Assembly: GCA_016297645.1 (NCBI GenBank)
Contig: JAEDGF010000002.1
Span: 1 to 64,000 of the forward strand
Direction of reading: 5' to 3'
Length of the DNA stretch: 64,000 nt
Source: Clostridiaceae bacterium
GTDB lineage: Bacteria > Bacillota > Clostridia > Oscillospirales > Acutalibacteraceae
The notes under the pieces are model-generated. The model searched no databases and had not been told where the DNA came from. It worked only from the letters and a program-made list of their open reading frames with translations. The translations under genes and the position numbers were made by a program. Positions 37,899-46,430 of the stretch are shown here, piece by piece. Every line of letters starts with the position of its first letter. Within the stretch, counting starts at the first letter, position 1.

Positions 37899-39431
37899 AT
37901 GAAAACCGTATTTCTTACCGGCGGTACCGGCACCATGGGTTGGGCTGCTTTCAAAGAGCTTTATAAGCAGAAGGATGTAAAAATTAACTTCCTCGCAAGA
38001 CCCAGCGACAAAAACAAAGAGCTTCTTCTTCCTTACATGGGCAAGAAGAATGTTGAGATCATCTGGGGTGATTTCCTTGATTACGATTCGATTCTCAAAG
38101 GAATAACAGGCTGCGATTATGTCCTTCACATCGGCGGAATGGTTTCCCCGCAGGCTGACTATAAGCCCTATACCACGAGAAAAGTCAATGTCGGCGCTGC
38201 CGAGAACATCTGCAAAGCTGTCCTCAGCCAGCCCAATGCAGATGATATTAAAGTTTGCTACATAGGTTCCGTCGCCGAAACAGGCGACAGAAACTATCCC
38301 ATCCACTGGGGACGCTGCGGCGACCCGATAAAGATCTCCGTATACGACCACTATGCTATCTCTAAGGTTATGGCAGAGCGTGTTTTTGTTGAAAGCGGCA
38401 TAAAGCACTGGGCAGTAATGCGTCAGTCCGGAATTCTTTATTCGGCAATACTCCATAACATGGAGCCTATCATGTACCATGTTCCGCTTAACGGAATGCT
38501 TGAATGGTGTACCGTCGAGGATGCAGGTCGTCTTATGTGCAACTTTGTAACAACCGATCTCCCCGATGAATTCTGGGGCAAGTTCTACAACATCGGTTCC
38601 GGTAAGCAGTACCGTCTTACGAACTTCGAATTCGAAGAGCTTCTTCTCGGCTGCATCGGACTCGGTTCACCCAAGACTCTCTTTGACCCCAACTGGTTTA
38701 CAATCAAAAACTTCCACGGCCAGTACTATGCAGACAGTGATCTTCTTGAAAACTATCTTCACTTCCGTGCGAATATGCCCGTTAAGGATTATTTCGATTA
38801 TCTCGCAAGCCAGTGCGAATTCTATTTCAGACTTCCCAAGTATATCCCGTTCAAGAAGCTTATCGGCGCTTGTGCAAAGCCCTTCATGAAGAAGATTGCA
38901 ATGACCGAAAAGTGGGGTACGCTTGACTGGGTCAAGACAAAAGATCCTGTTCGTATGTCCGCATATTACGGTTCATATGCCGATTATCTTAAAATTCCGT
39001 CAAAATGGGATCAGTTCAAGCTCGAAAGCCCCGATAAGAGCAATGAAGCTGCCGAGCAGTACAAGCTCGACCACGGCTATGATGAGTCCAAGCCCCTTTC
39101 GGAGCTTACTCTTGCCGATATGAAAAAGGCTGCACAGTTCAGAGGCGGCGAGTGCCTTTCCGCAAAGATGAAGAAGGGCGACATGACCACCAAGCTTCGC
39201 TGGAAGTGCGGCTGTTGCGGTGCCGAATTTGAAGCAAGCCCCACGCTTATCCTTCTCGGCGGTCACTGGTGTCCCGAATGCTACCTTCCCGAAAAGGTTT
39301 GGAATTATGACGAGATAGCAAAGACCAATCCCTTCTTTGCACAGGTCTGGTACACCAACCACACTAAGGATGAGCATAATGTATACCGCTTTGACGACAT
39401 TTTCAAGGGTTGGGAATCTAAAAAGATATAA
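37899..39431 (+). CDS. Extended SDR (NAD-dependent epimerase/dehydratase) with C-terminal zinc ribbon
   Basis: A 510-residue protein. Residues 1-300 are an extended short-chain dehydrogenase with GGTGTMG (8-14), Ser124 and YAISK (Tyr152, Lys156). Residues about 300-420 are a helical region with no family I know. A zinc ribbon follows: CGCC (437-440) and CPEC (458-461). GGAGGAGG gives strong initiation, and the frequent C-ending codons suggest good expression. Nearest annotation is epimerase/dehydratase; the substrate is unknown. It has its own promoter and terminator. Confidence 0.8.
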   Translation: MKTVFLTGGTGTMGWAAFKELYKQKDVKINFLARPSDKNKELLLPYMGKKNVEIIWGDFLDYDSILKGITGCDYVLHIGGMVSPQADYKPYTTRKVNVGAAENICKAVLSQPNADDIKVCYIGSVAETGDRNYPIHWGRCGDPIKISVYDHYAISKVMAERVFVESGIKHWAVMRQSGILYSAILHNMEPIMYHVPLNGMLEWCTVEDAGRLMCNFVTTDLPDEFWGKFYNIGSGKQYRLTNFEFEELLLGCIGLGSPKTLFDPNWFTIKNFHGQYYADSDLLENYLHFRANMPVKDYFDYLASQCEFYFRLPKYIPFKKLIGACAKPFMKKIAMTEKWGTLDWVKTKDPVRMSAYYGSYADYLKIPSKWDQFKLESPDKSNEAAEQYKLDHGYDESKPLSELTLADMKKAAQFRGGECLSAKMKKGDMTTKLRWKCGCCGAEFEASPTLILLGGHWCPECYLPEKVWNYDEIAKTNPFFAQVWYTNHTKDEHNVYRFDDIFKGWESKKI

Positions 39432-39456
39432 CGATTTCTAAACGGTAATTTTTATT

Positions 39457-39513
39457 CCCGTGCCGGTTTTTCCGACAGTCGCAAACTGCTTGAAGCCCGG
39501 CACGGGATTTTTT
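39457..39513 (+). terminator. Terminator of the SDR gene
   Basis: CCCGTGCCGG (39457-39466) pairs with CCGGCACGGG (39497-39506), followed by ATTTTTT. Confidence 0.85.
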
Positions 39514-39524
39514 AATATTCTTAT

Positions 39525-39568
39525 AAAAAAGCACCGCCGCAATTCTGTCGTTTCGAATTGCAGCGGCT
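39525..39568 (-). terminator. Terminator of the M28-like/PHP operon
   Basis: On the minus strand GCCGC and GCGGC (39563-39567 with 39536-39540) close a hairpin with an inner AATTC/GAATT stem, followed by a run of T. Confidence 0.75.
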
Positions 39569-39586
39569 CTTTTCGTATCTGATTTT

Positions 39587-41068
39587 TTATTTGCTTTTCT
39601 TAAAAACTTTCTTTATCGTTCTGTAAACGAGAGGTTCGCCGTTGGGGAAAACCCATGAATATCCGTCGCATTTGCCTATCTCGGAAGCCGAAAGGGGGAG
39701 AAATGCGTCCGTGATCCTCAAAAATGTATCGGTTTGCTCATACATAAGGTCGATATCAAACTTGTCCATTTCATCGTTTTCACTTATAACAGTCAGGCAG
39801 TCGGGTGCCGTGACAAGAGATATCTCGGGGATACCGCAGTTGAACGGAGGCTGTCCTTCACCGAAATGCAGAAAATTATGCCCTCTGAGCGTAACCGTAT
39901 TCACTTTTTCTCTGCCTTCAAGACATTCAAAATAGATTCTGTCAAGAGTGTCGTTGCCGGTGTAAACCAACTCGGTTTCAACATCGCCAACCTTCTGATA
40001 GACACCGAAGCGGTCCTTCCACATCACGCTTCCGAGGTGTTCTATTGATACGCAGGCAACAGCTTTTATGTGGCCGTTTTTCCCGTCCCAAAGGTCAGTG
40101 TGAGAAGCAAGCCATTTCGATGTTGCCTGAACTCCTCCGCCTGCCGCTGTTTTGAAATTGGGAAGTCTGAAATGACCGGTGGCAAAAACGAAAATCAGAG
40201 TTCTGTCGAGCTTTTTCTCTTTGAAGTATTTCAGCATCGTAAGCATTGCGAGAGGACCGTTTTCCTCAATGCAGTTCGTGCCGTCCGTATGCGTGTTTAT
40301 CAATATCGCCTCGGATTTGTTTTCACCGGGCAAAATGCAGTAGAATGTTTCGGTGCTGCAATTGTATTCCTTTTCGGCTTCGACCGTCAGAGTTGACTGT
40401 ATGTGTCTTTTCGCAGCCGAAATCACCGTCTGACCGTCCGTAGCGTTTACCCAAACGCAGGGCAGTCCCTGATAATCGAGTATAAAGGGGAGATACTGTC
40501 CCTCTATCATGTCGTCGCTCATGCCCTCCCATACGCAAATGACGGCTTTGCAGCCGGCTGCCTTTGCGTTCTGCAAAAACGGGAAATTTACAAAAGAGGT
40601 CGCAACGGGGCCGTTGTATTTTTCGGGAATGGAAGCGCTTTCCGGCAAACGGTTTCTTATATGAAACGCTATCGTGCTGGGCAGGAAGTTCATTTCATCG
40701 ATTTTTACTACCGCAATTTTTCCGGCAAGTCCGAGGAAGCCGAGACGCTGGTCTGTAATCAGCGAAAGCTCGGCTGTTATGCCGTTTTCATCGGTTTCTC
40801 CCGAATAAGGGAAAACGGAGGAGATATGAACATCGTTGTCACCGGTTTCGTCATGGATAACAAGTGAAGAACGCTTTTCTTCCCAGCGGTTGAAAAAGTA
40901 CGGATCTGAATATGTTTCTATTCCGAGAGAATGTATCTCGTTTTTGAGATATTCGATAAAGCCTTTATGTGCGGCATTTCCCGTAAGACGCGGCCCGAAG
41001 GAATTCATCTTTTCGACCTGCCGGAGCATTTCGTCTTTTGTAATGAGATTTTGAACGGTAACTGTCAT
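39587..41068 (-). CDS. M28-like metallopeptidase homolog with altered active site
   Basis: A 493-residue protein with no signal peptide, so cytosolic. The fold reads as an M28 aminopeptidase with a PA-type insert (about 90-230). The first metal motif HTD is kept (INTHTDGT). The expected GAxDNxSG is NCIEENGP, the catalytic EE pair is replaced by ATGH, the next Asp is Glu (VSIEHLG) and the last His is Gln (GEGQPPFNCGIP). It may use another metal arrangement, another reaction, or be non-catalytic. Overlaps the upstream PHP gene by 4 bp, so the two are coupled. Confidence 0.65.
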   Translation of the reverse strand: MTVTVQNLITKDEMLRQVEKMNSFGPRLTGNAAHKGFIEYLKNEIHSLGIETYSDPYFFNRWEEKRSSLVIHDETGDNDVHISSVFPYSGETDENGITAELSLITDQRLGFLGLAGKIAVVKIDEMNFLPSTIAFHIRNRLPESASIPEKYNGPVATSFVNFPFLQNAKAAGCKAVICVWEGMSDDMIEGQYLPFILDYQGLPCVWVNATDGQTVISAAKRHIQSTLTVEAEKEYNCSTETFYCILPGENKSEAILINTHTDGTNCIEENGPLAMLTMLKYFKEKKLDRTLIFVFATGHFRLPNFKTAAGGGVQATSKWLASHTDLWDGKNGHIKAVACVSIEHLGSVMWKDRFGVYQKVGDVETELVYTGNDTLDRIYFECLEGREKVNTVTLRGHNFLHFGEGQPPFNCGIPEISLVTAPDCLTVISENDEMDKFDIDLMYEQTDTFLRITDAFLPLSASEIGKCDGYSWVFPNGEPLVYRTIKKVFKKSK

Positions 41069-41898
41069 TTTGAGTTGTCCTCCAAGATATTATAGCTTAT
41101 TTTTTTGCGTTTTTCATAGTAATTGAGCCGTGTCACACCGAGCGAGAGTAAAAGCTTTATTCCCGCATCAAGTCCGCATCCCATCTTTTCGGGAAGATGT
41201 GCGTCCGAGCCGATAGTAAAATCAGTTCCGCCGAGCGAAAGATATTTCTTCATTATTACTTCGTCCGGCATGAAAAACGGATCGGAACCGCAATAACCGG
41301 AGGTGTTGAGTTCGAGTGATTTTCCGCGCTCTATAACAGCCTGTAATATACTCGTGATTTTTTTTTCAAATACACTAATATCAACTTTTTTGCCGTATTT
41401 ATGAATAATATAGCGAAGCGGAACCGTAAGGTGGCTGAGAGAATCATAGTCGGTATATTTTGCAGTCTGTTCAAGGTCGGAAAAATACTGTAAAAGATAT
41501 CTTTCCGTCAGTTCGTCGTCCCAAGATGTAAAGTCGATCCCGGAGAAAAACTGCGTCCAACCTTCCATCTGAACAGAGTGTACCGACCCCATAACAATAT
41601 CCCAGTCCTTCGCATTGAGAATCCGTTTCTCGTACTCGGCGGACAAAATCGCCTCTGCTACTTCAACTCCGGAAAAAATTTTTATCTCGGGGTGAAGGCG
41701 TTTCTGTTCGGCGGCATCTGCGGCAGTTCCTTCGATTATTGCGTCATTGTAATCGAACATACACGGGTCGCAGTCGATATGATCGGTGATTGCATACCCG
41801 AAAAGACCGCAATTGACGGCGGCGGCAGTCATTTTCTCCGGAACAGCCTCGGAATCAAGCGAATTTCTTGTGTGTGAATGGCAGTTAAAAATCTTCAT
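41065..41898 (-). CDS. PHP-domain phosphatase (histidinol-phosphatase HisK type)
   Basis: A 277-residue PHP-family phosphoesterase. Metal ligands appear as NCHSHTRNSLDSE (His5, His7), AITDHID, MGSVHS and GSDAHLPEKMG. ATG 41898 is chosen because GAGGA sits 8 nt upstream; a longer reading start at 41940 has no such site. Related to HisK, but no histidine gene lies near, so the substrate may be different. First gene of a two-gene operon with the M28-like gene. Confidence 0.82.
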   Translation of the reverse strand: MKIFNCHSHTRNSLDSEAVPEKMTAAAVNCGLFGYAITDHIDCDPCMFDYNDAIIEGTAADAAEQKRLHPEIKIFSGVEVAEAILSAEYEKRILNAKDWDIVMGSVHSVQMEGWTQFFSGIDFTSWDDELTERYLLQYFSDLEQTAKYTDYDSLSHLTVPLRYIIHKYGKKVDISVFEKKITSILQAVIERGKSLELNTSGYCGSDPFFMPDEVIMKKYLSLGGTDFTIGSDAHLPEKMGCGLDAGIKLLLSLGVTRLNYYEKRKKISYNILEDNSK

Positions 41899-42024
41899 TA
41901 TTTTATCCTCAAAAAAAGTTATATCATATTTTACTAACAAAATATTAACAATTCAAGTACAAACACAATTATTTTCGTTTTTTATTATAATTCGGATAAT
42001 TAAAATGAAAATAAACCGTATTTA

Positions 42025-42065
42025 AACACCCCTGAAATACCGCGGTCGGCATTTTCAGGGGTGTT
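42025..42065 (-). terminator. Hairpin after the GPH transporter gene
   Basis: AACACCCCTGAAA pairs with TTTCAGGGGTGTT (12-13 bp). The T tract is short on both strands, so termination strength is uncertain. Confidence 0.6.
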
Positions 42066-42088
42066 CGAAAGCAAGTCTTTATGTGTTT

Positions 42089-43579
42089 TTATCCGTTTTC
42101 TTTTTTGCGTATTTCAGAGAGGATTCTGTCGTATTCCTCTTCGTCTATTTTGTATTTCTTCGAAATTACATAGAATCCGATTCCCATGAACACGACTGGC
42201 AGAACCGTCATTACGCAGCGGAGCGCAAGCGTCATTCCGTCGGAAGCTTCCGATAAGATGTTTTCGATATAAGACGCTTTGTATTCAACCGTCCAAACCG
42301 AAGGATCCGAAATAGCCGAGTTTTCTGCGGCTGAAATTTTGTTCGTTATATCCGTAAGACCTATCGCAAGATACACGACCATAATAATGACCTGTTGAAG
42401 CGAGCTCGACAGCTTCGCCATAAACGGACGGACAGAGAATATAAGAGCTTCGTTTCTTTCGCCTGTCATAAGCTCGTTGTATTCGATTGTATTGGAAAGG
42501 CAAATCGCACCTATGAGATAGAACAGCGAATACCCGAGTCCGATAAACAGCGATTCAGCGCAGAGAAGATAGAACGAAAGCTTCGGGGAGGTGATGAGTG
42601 TACCGGTGAGCATAAATGCCGCATAGCCGCAAATTGTAAGCGCAAACGAAATTCTGACGATTTGAATTCGTTTGAGAACCTTTGTAAGCAGCGGATATAT
42701 AACAAAGCTGATTCCTGATGCCGCACCGTAAAAAACAACAAACAGCGTTGTAAAAGAGCCTTCGTAACCGTAGGAAAGATAAATGTAGTTAGTTCCGAAA
42801 GCGGTGAGCAGTGAACCGCTCATGTTTACGAACAGAAGCATGACGGCTGTCCACAGAACCTGTTTGTTATTAAACAGTATCTTTATCATCTGTTTGAAGC
42901 CTGTTTTTTCGGATGATACGGCATTTCTGAGCGGCTTTTCTTTGACCCCGGCGCAGACAAATGACTGACAGCCGATGAAAAGAAGAGCAATAACGATAGA
43001 AACCACCTTGTAGCCTGTTACTGCGCTGTTGCCGATCGCGAGCTTACCGACAGTGAGAATGGGAATAAGTCCGTTTGCAAGTATCGTTCCCAGCCCGGAA
43101 AAGAGATTGGACATAGAGGTGATGACATCGCGTTCGCGCGGCTCGCTTGTAAGCGACGGCAGCATTGACCAGTAGCCGATATCGTTCATCGTGTATGTCA
43201 TGTCCCAAATTAGATAGAGGAAAGTGAAGGCAATGACAAAAGCCGACCCTTTGAGCGGAAGCGAAAAAATAAGCACGAGTACAATGGCGTTTGTAATTGC
43301 GCCTATGAGTATCCACGGCTTGAACTTACCGAACTTTGAACGGGTGTTTTCAATAATTCCGCCCATTATAGGGTCGTTGATTCCGTCCCATATACGGCAG
43401 ATTACCATAATAATGCTTATTGCGGCAAACTGACCGTCGGTAACATCTTTTGTGTACAGAATAAATGTAAGTAAAAAGTATGTATACAGTGAGTAAGCAA
43501 GGTCGCGTCCTACGCCGCCGAGGCTGTATATCCATTTGTTGCGTGCAAAAAAGTTCCCGGAATCGTTTTTCTTTTTCAT
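42089..43579 (-). CDS. MFS sugar:cation symporter, GPH family
   Basis: A 496-residue inner-membrane transporter with about 12 hydrophobic segments. The loop motif DGINDPIMGGIIENTRSKFG after helix 2 is the glycoside-pentoside-hexuronide family signature, likely for glycosides or uronides. The C-terminus is polar (DEEEYDRILSEIRKKENG). It stands alone, 13 bp downstream of the cyclophilin stop on the same strand, so the two may share a transcript. A second GPH transporter lies at 52783. Confidence 0.88.
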   Translation of the reverse strand: MKKKNDSGNFFARNKWIYSLGGVGRDLAYSLYTYFLLTFILYTKDVTDGQFAAISIIMVICRIWDGINDPIMGGIIENTRSKFGKFKPWILIGAITNAIVLVLIFSLPLKGSAFVIAFTFLYLIWDMTYTMNDIGYWSMLPSLTSEPRERDVITSMSNLFSGLGTILANGLIPILTVGKLAIGNSAVTGYKVVSIVIALLFIGCQSFVCAGVKEKPLRNAVSSEKTGFKQMIKILFNNKQVLWTAVMLLFVNMSGSLLTAFGTNYIYLSYGYEGSFTTLFVVFYGAASGISFVIYPLLTKVLKRIQIVRISFALTICGYAAFMLTGTLITSPKLSFYLLCAESLFIGLGYSLFYLIGAICLSNTIEYNELMTGERNEALIFSVRPFMAKLSSSLQQVIIMVVYLAIGLTDITNKISAAENSAISDPSVWTVEYKASYIENILSEASDGMTLALRCVMTVLPVVFMGIGFYVISKKYKIDEEEYDRILSEIRKKENG

Positions 43580-43592
43580 AGCTTTTTCACCG

Positions 43593-44066
43593 TTAAATAA
43601 TTGTCATTTTTTTGATAACAACGGGAGTTACCGGTCTGTCGCCGTAGGTTGTGGGAACGCTTGCGATTTCATCAACGGCTTCAATTCCGTTTACGACTTT
43701 TCCGAAAGCGGCGTAGCTTCCGTCAAGGTGGGGAGCGTCCTCGTGCATGATGAAGAACTGTGAGCTTGCGGAGTTGGGGTTCATGGCGCGAGCCATCGAT
43801 ATAACTCCGCGGGTGTGTTTAATGTCGTTTGTTTTAAATCCGTTTGCTTCAAACTCTCCGGGAATATTTTCATCTGAGCCGCCCATTCCCGTACCGAGGG
43901 GATCTCCGCCCTGAATCATAAAGCCCTTGATGATTCTGTGGAATGTTAAACCGTCATAAAAGCCGTCTTTTACGAGTTTTTCGAAATTTGCGACTGTTTT
44001 GGGTGCTTTGTCTGGGTAAAGCTCCAAGTCGATAATTGCGCCGTTGTCCATTTCAATGCGTACCAT
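43593..44066 (-). CDS. Peptidyl-prolyl isomerase, cyclophilin type
   Basis: A 157-residue cytosolic cyclophilin. It has FHRIIKGFMIQGGDP with the catalytic Arg, GMGGSDENIPGEF, and SQFFIMHEDAPHLDG. The sequence is complete with no signal peptide. AAGGAG lies upstream of the ATG on the minus strand. Confidence 0.93.
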   Translation of the reverse strand: MVRIEMDNGAIIDLELYPDKAPKTVANFEKLVKDGFYDGLTFHRIIKGFMIQGGDPLGTGMGGSDENIPGEFEANGFKTNDIKHTRGVISMARAMNPNSASSQFFIMHEDAPHLDGSYAAFGKVVNGIEAVDEIASVPTTYGDRPVTPVVIKKMTII

Positions 44067-44225
44067 TTTGTAAATCTCCTTTTGATATTTTTCCCTTATA
44101 TTCTATCACATAATTCATATTTTTTACACTGTGCAATATACCGAATTTTTCCTTTTTGTTTTAGTTATTATGCGAAGAATTTTTTAATAAATATTACTAA
44201 AAAGAAAAAACGGAGATGAATTGCC

Positions 44226-44498
44226 TTGCCGGAAATGAGTTCAGCAGCACATAATGTAATAATTGAAAACAGAAAAAGAATATCCATGTCGGGTGTGACC
44301 GATGTCGGGAGCTTTGATGAAGAAACACTCAATATCGTATCAGCCGACGGAAGCATTACCGTAAAAGGGGAGAACTTGCAGGTTACAAAGCTCAGTCTTG
44401 AATCGGGTGAGCTTTGCGCAGAGGGAGAAATAAACGCCGTTATTTACTCGGCTTCGCCCGTAAAGGGAAAAGGACTGTTCTCTAAAATGTTTGGATAA
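44226..44498 (+). CDS. yabP: Sporulation protein YabP
   Basis: A 90-residue spore protein needed, with YabQ, for cortex formation in Bacillus. The family pattern NVIIENRKRISMSGV then DGSITVKGENL is clear. The likely start is TTG 44226, about 10 nt after CGGAG; the ATG at 44235 has no usable ribosome site. First of the conserved yabP-yabQ-divIC-yabR block, which strongly supports a spore-former. Confidence 0.9.
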   Translation: MPEMSSAAHNVIIENRKRISMSGVTDVGSFDEETLNIVSADGSITVKGENLQVTKLSLESGELCAEGEINAVIYSASPVKGKGLFSKMFG

Positions 44499-44509
44499 AA
44501 GGAGAGCGT

Positions 44510-44962
44510 ATGGTAAAATACGAAGGTGCCGAAAATCTTCGGCTGTTTATAAAAGCAGGCGGAATAGGTTTCGTTCTCGGTTTTCTTTTTACTCTGAAAG
44601 ACATTTTGTCGGGCGTGAAAAAAGACAGAATTCACATGAAAGCCGTATTTGACATTGTTTTTACGGTCATTGCGGGCGTTATATCGTTTCTGTTTATTCT
44701 CTCGGAGAACAACGGTTTATTCAGGTGGTTTGCTGTAATAGGTGAATGCATCGGTTTATTGCTGTTTCTTCTTATACCCGGACGCGCCGTGCTTGGAGCA
44801 TATCTGTTTTTGTCGGGTAAAATATCGGCAATGAATAGCAGAATCAGAGGGAAAATTATCGCCAAAAGAGCGAAACATGAAAAAGCACGAATGAAAAAAG
44901 CCGAGCGGCGAAAAAAAAGAAAAAAACATCCAAAAAAAGTTAACAAAACTATTGCAACATAA
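44510..44962 (+). CDS. yabQ: Spore cortex biosynthesis protein YabQ
   Basis: A 150-residue membrane protein with about four hydrophobic segments (from GGIGFVLGFLFTL near 17) and a very basic C-terminal tail (RRKKRKKHPKK). Located in the outer forespore membrane in Bacillus. AAAGGAGAG precedes the ATG, 11 bp after yabP. Confidence 0.88.
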   Translation: MVKYEGAENLRLFIKAGGIGFVLGFLFTLKDILSGVKKDRIHMKAVFDIVFTVIAGVISFLFILSENNGLFRWFAVIGECIGLLLFLLIPGRAVLGAYLFLSGKISAMNSRIRGKIIAKRAKHEKARMKKAERRKKRKKHPKKVNKTIAT

Positions 44963-45016
44963 CACAAAGATGATATATAATAATAGAAAAGATTTTTGCA
45001 GAAAGAATGGTTAGAG

Positions 45017-45307
45017 ATGCAGACTAAAAAGGGGACAAAGCACAGCAAAATAATGATTGCAGTTGTTGCTACTGCTGTCCTGTTCGCTGCAAGTCTTTAC
45101 GGCTTTCTTCAAGCGGATATAAATGCAAAGGCGGAGGAGCTTGCTGGCCTCACTTCTCAGTGGGAGGCGCTTTCTGCCGAGAACGAAGAAATAAATTCAT
45201 TGATAAATGAAACCGATGAAGCAAAGCTATATGAACATCTTGCGCGAGAGAGGGGATATGTGTACCCCGACGAAAAGATATATTATGATGTGACCCCCGG
45301 AAACTGA
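45017..45307 (+). CDS. divIC: Septum formation initiator, DivIC/FtsB family
   Basis: A small bitopic division protein, 96 residues from ATG 45017. One membrane helix (IMIAVVATAVLFAASLYG) is followed by a coiled coil (about 30-65) and the C-terminal motif LARERGYVYPDEKIYYD typical of DivIC. A longer form from TTG 44996 is possible, since neither start has a good ribosome site. Position after yabQ matches the Bacillus order. Confidence 0.88.
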   Translation: MQTKKGTKHSKIMIAVVATAVLFAASLYGFLQADINAKAEELAGLTSQWEALSAENEEINSLINETDEAKLYEHLARERGYVYPDEKIYYDVTPGN

Positions 45308-45494
45308 TATCCGTGTGTTTTTCTCACGGCTTTTTATGTCGTGTTGCGTGCGCTTTCTTCGGGCGTTTTGTCATAACGAGAACCACGCGGATTTTGTACC
45401 GATAGATATTTTAACTCTCATCAATAGACGCACCGGGTTTGTCGGTGTGATTTATATAGAACAAATAAGAAAAATCAGGAGGACTCTTGTCTGT

Positions 45495-45956
45495 ATGCAA
45501 TCAAAGGTCGGTGAAATATACGAGGGAAAAGTGACGGGCTTGACCGCGTTCGGAGCATTCGTCAAGCTTTCGAACGGAGAAACGGGAATGGTACATATTT
45601 CCGAGGTCGCTCCCGTGTTTGTACATGATATTAAAGATCATGTAAAAGAAGGGCAGGATGTAAAGGTCAAGGTAATCGCAATAAACGAAGCGAACAAAAT
45701 CAGCCTTTCTATTAAACAGGCACTTCCGAAACAGGATGACGGTGAACAGCGCAAAAAGAAGTTCTCCGAATCGGGTTCGCCCAAAGGTAATTCCGGCAGA
45801 CAACCTTTTGACAGACAGCAGCGTCAGTCCACAAGTAACTCGTCCGGCTCCATGTCCTTTGAAGATATGATGGCAAAATTCAAGGCTGAGAGTGATGAAA
45901 AAATCTCTGCGTTGAAGCGCTCGGAGCAGCGCAGCAATCGCCGCGGTAATAAATAA
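45495..45956 (+). CDS. yabR: S1-domain RNA-binding protein (YabR-like)
   Basis: A 153-residue protein. Residues 1-72 are an S1 domain (VGEIYEGKVTGLTAFGAFV, MVHISEVA). The rest is a polar, Gln/Ser/Arg-rich tail ending SEQRSNRRGNK, likely disordered and RNA-binding. AGGAGG lies 12 nt before ATG 45495. Fourth gene of the conserved block; the terminator at 45971 ends the operon. Confidence 0.88.
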   Translation: MQSKVGEIYEGKVTGLTAFGAFVKLSNGETGMVHISEVAPVFVHDIKDHVKEGQDVKVKVIAINEANKISLSIKQALPKQDDGEQRKKKFSESGSPKGNSGRQPFDRQQRQSTSNSSGSMSFEDMMAKFKAESDEKISALKRSEQRSNRRGNK

Positions 45957-45970
45957 TTGTTTTTTCTTTT

Positions 45971-45999
45971 GAGAGCCGTTTGAGTGCGGCTCTCTTTTT
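45971..45999 (+). terminator. Terminator of the yabP-yabR operon
   Basis: GAGAGCCG (45971-45978), 8-nt loop, CGGCTCTC, then TTTTTG. Confidence 0.9.
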
Positions 46000-46090
46000 G
46001 TTATATTTGCAAAATGGCGAATAATTCGGCAGAATCTAACCGGAAATCGTTTCGCAACTGTCGGTTGACAAAAGCGCAACCGTTATGATA

Positions 46091-46120
46091 TTGACAATGG
46101 GGGCGGTTTTTTGGTAAAAT
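46091..46120 (+). promoter_or_regulatory. Promoter of the XRE-membrane/secreted protein cassette
   Basis: TTGACA (46091-46096), 18 bp, TAAAAT (46115-46120). It gives a leader of about 300 nt before the gene at 46431. Confidence 0.7.
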
Positions 46121-46190
46121 AACACCAGTCCCGAAACTTGTGTTCGACAAATTTTCCGTACTTAGTTCGTTTTTTACTAAGCTGCGAAAG

Positions 46191-46266
46191 CAGAGAAAAC
46201 CGTAATGCGGTTTTTACTTGTCGAAACACAGAGAAATCCGTACACGGGTTTTTGCTTGTCGATATA
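46191..46266 (+). repeat. Tandem 38-bp hairpin repeats in a leader
   Basis: Two imperfect copies start at 46191 and 46229, each with CAGAGAAA, a terminator-like hairpin (AAAACCGTAATGCGGTTTT; AATCCGTACACGGGTTT) and the motif TTGTCGA (46218-46224, 46256-46262). An inverted TTGTCGA occurs at 46144-46150. The repeats may be RNA attenuators or operator sites for the adjacent XRE protein. Confidence 0.6.
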
Positions 46267-46430
46267 CAGTTGTGTGTACGGTTGTTTCTGTCACAGTAAA
46301 AGAGGAGTATAGTGTGAATACGGTTCTCCGGGACAGTGTATAGCAGTAAAAAAAGACTTTTTGTTTTCCCTGTATCCGTCATTGGGGAAAATACCATTAT
46401 ATACAAGTGTTCCAAGGAGATAGTGGAAAA

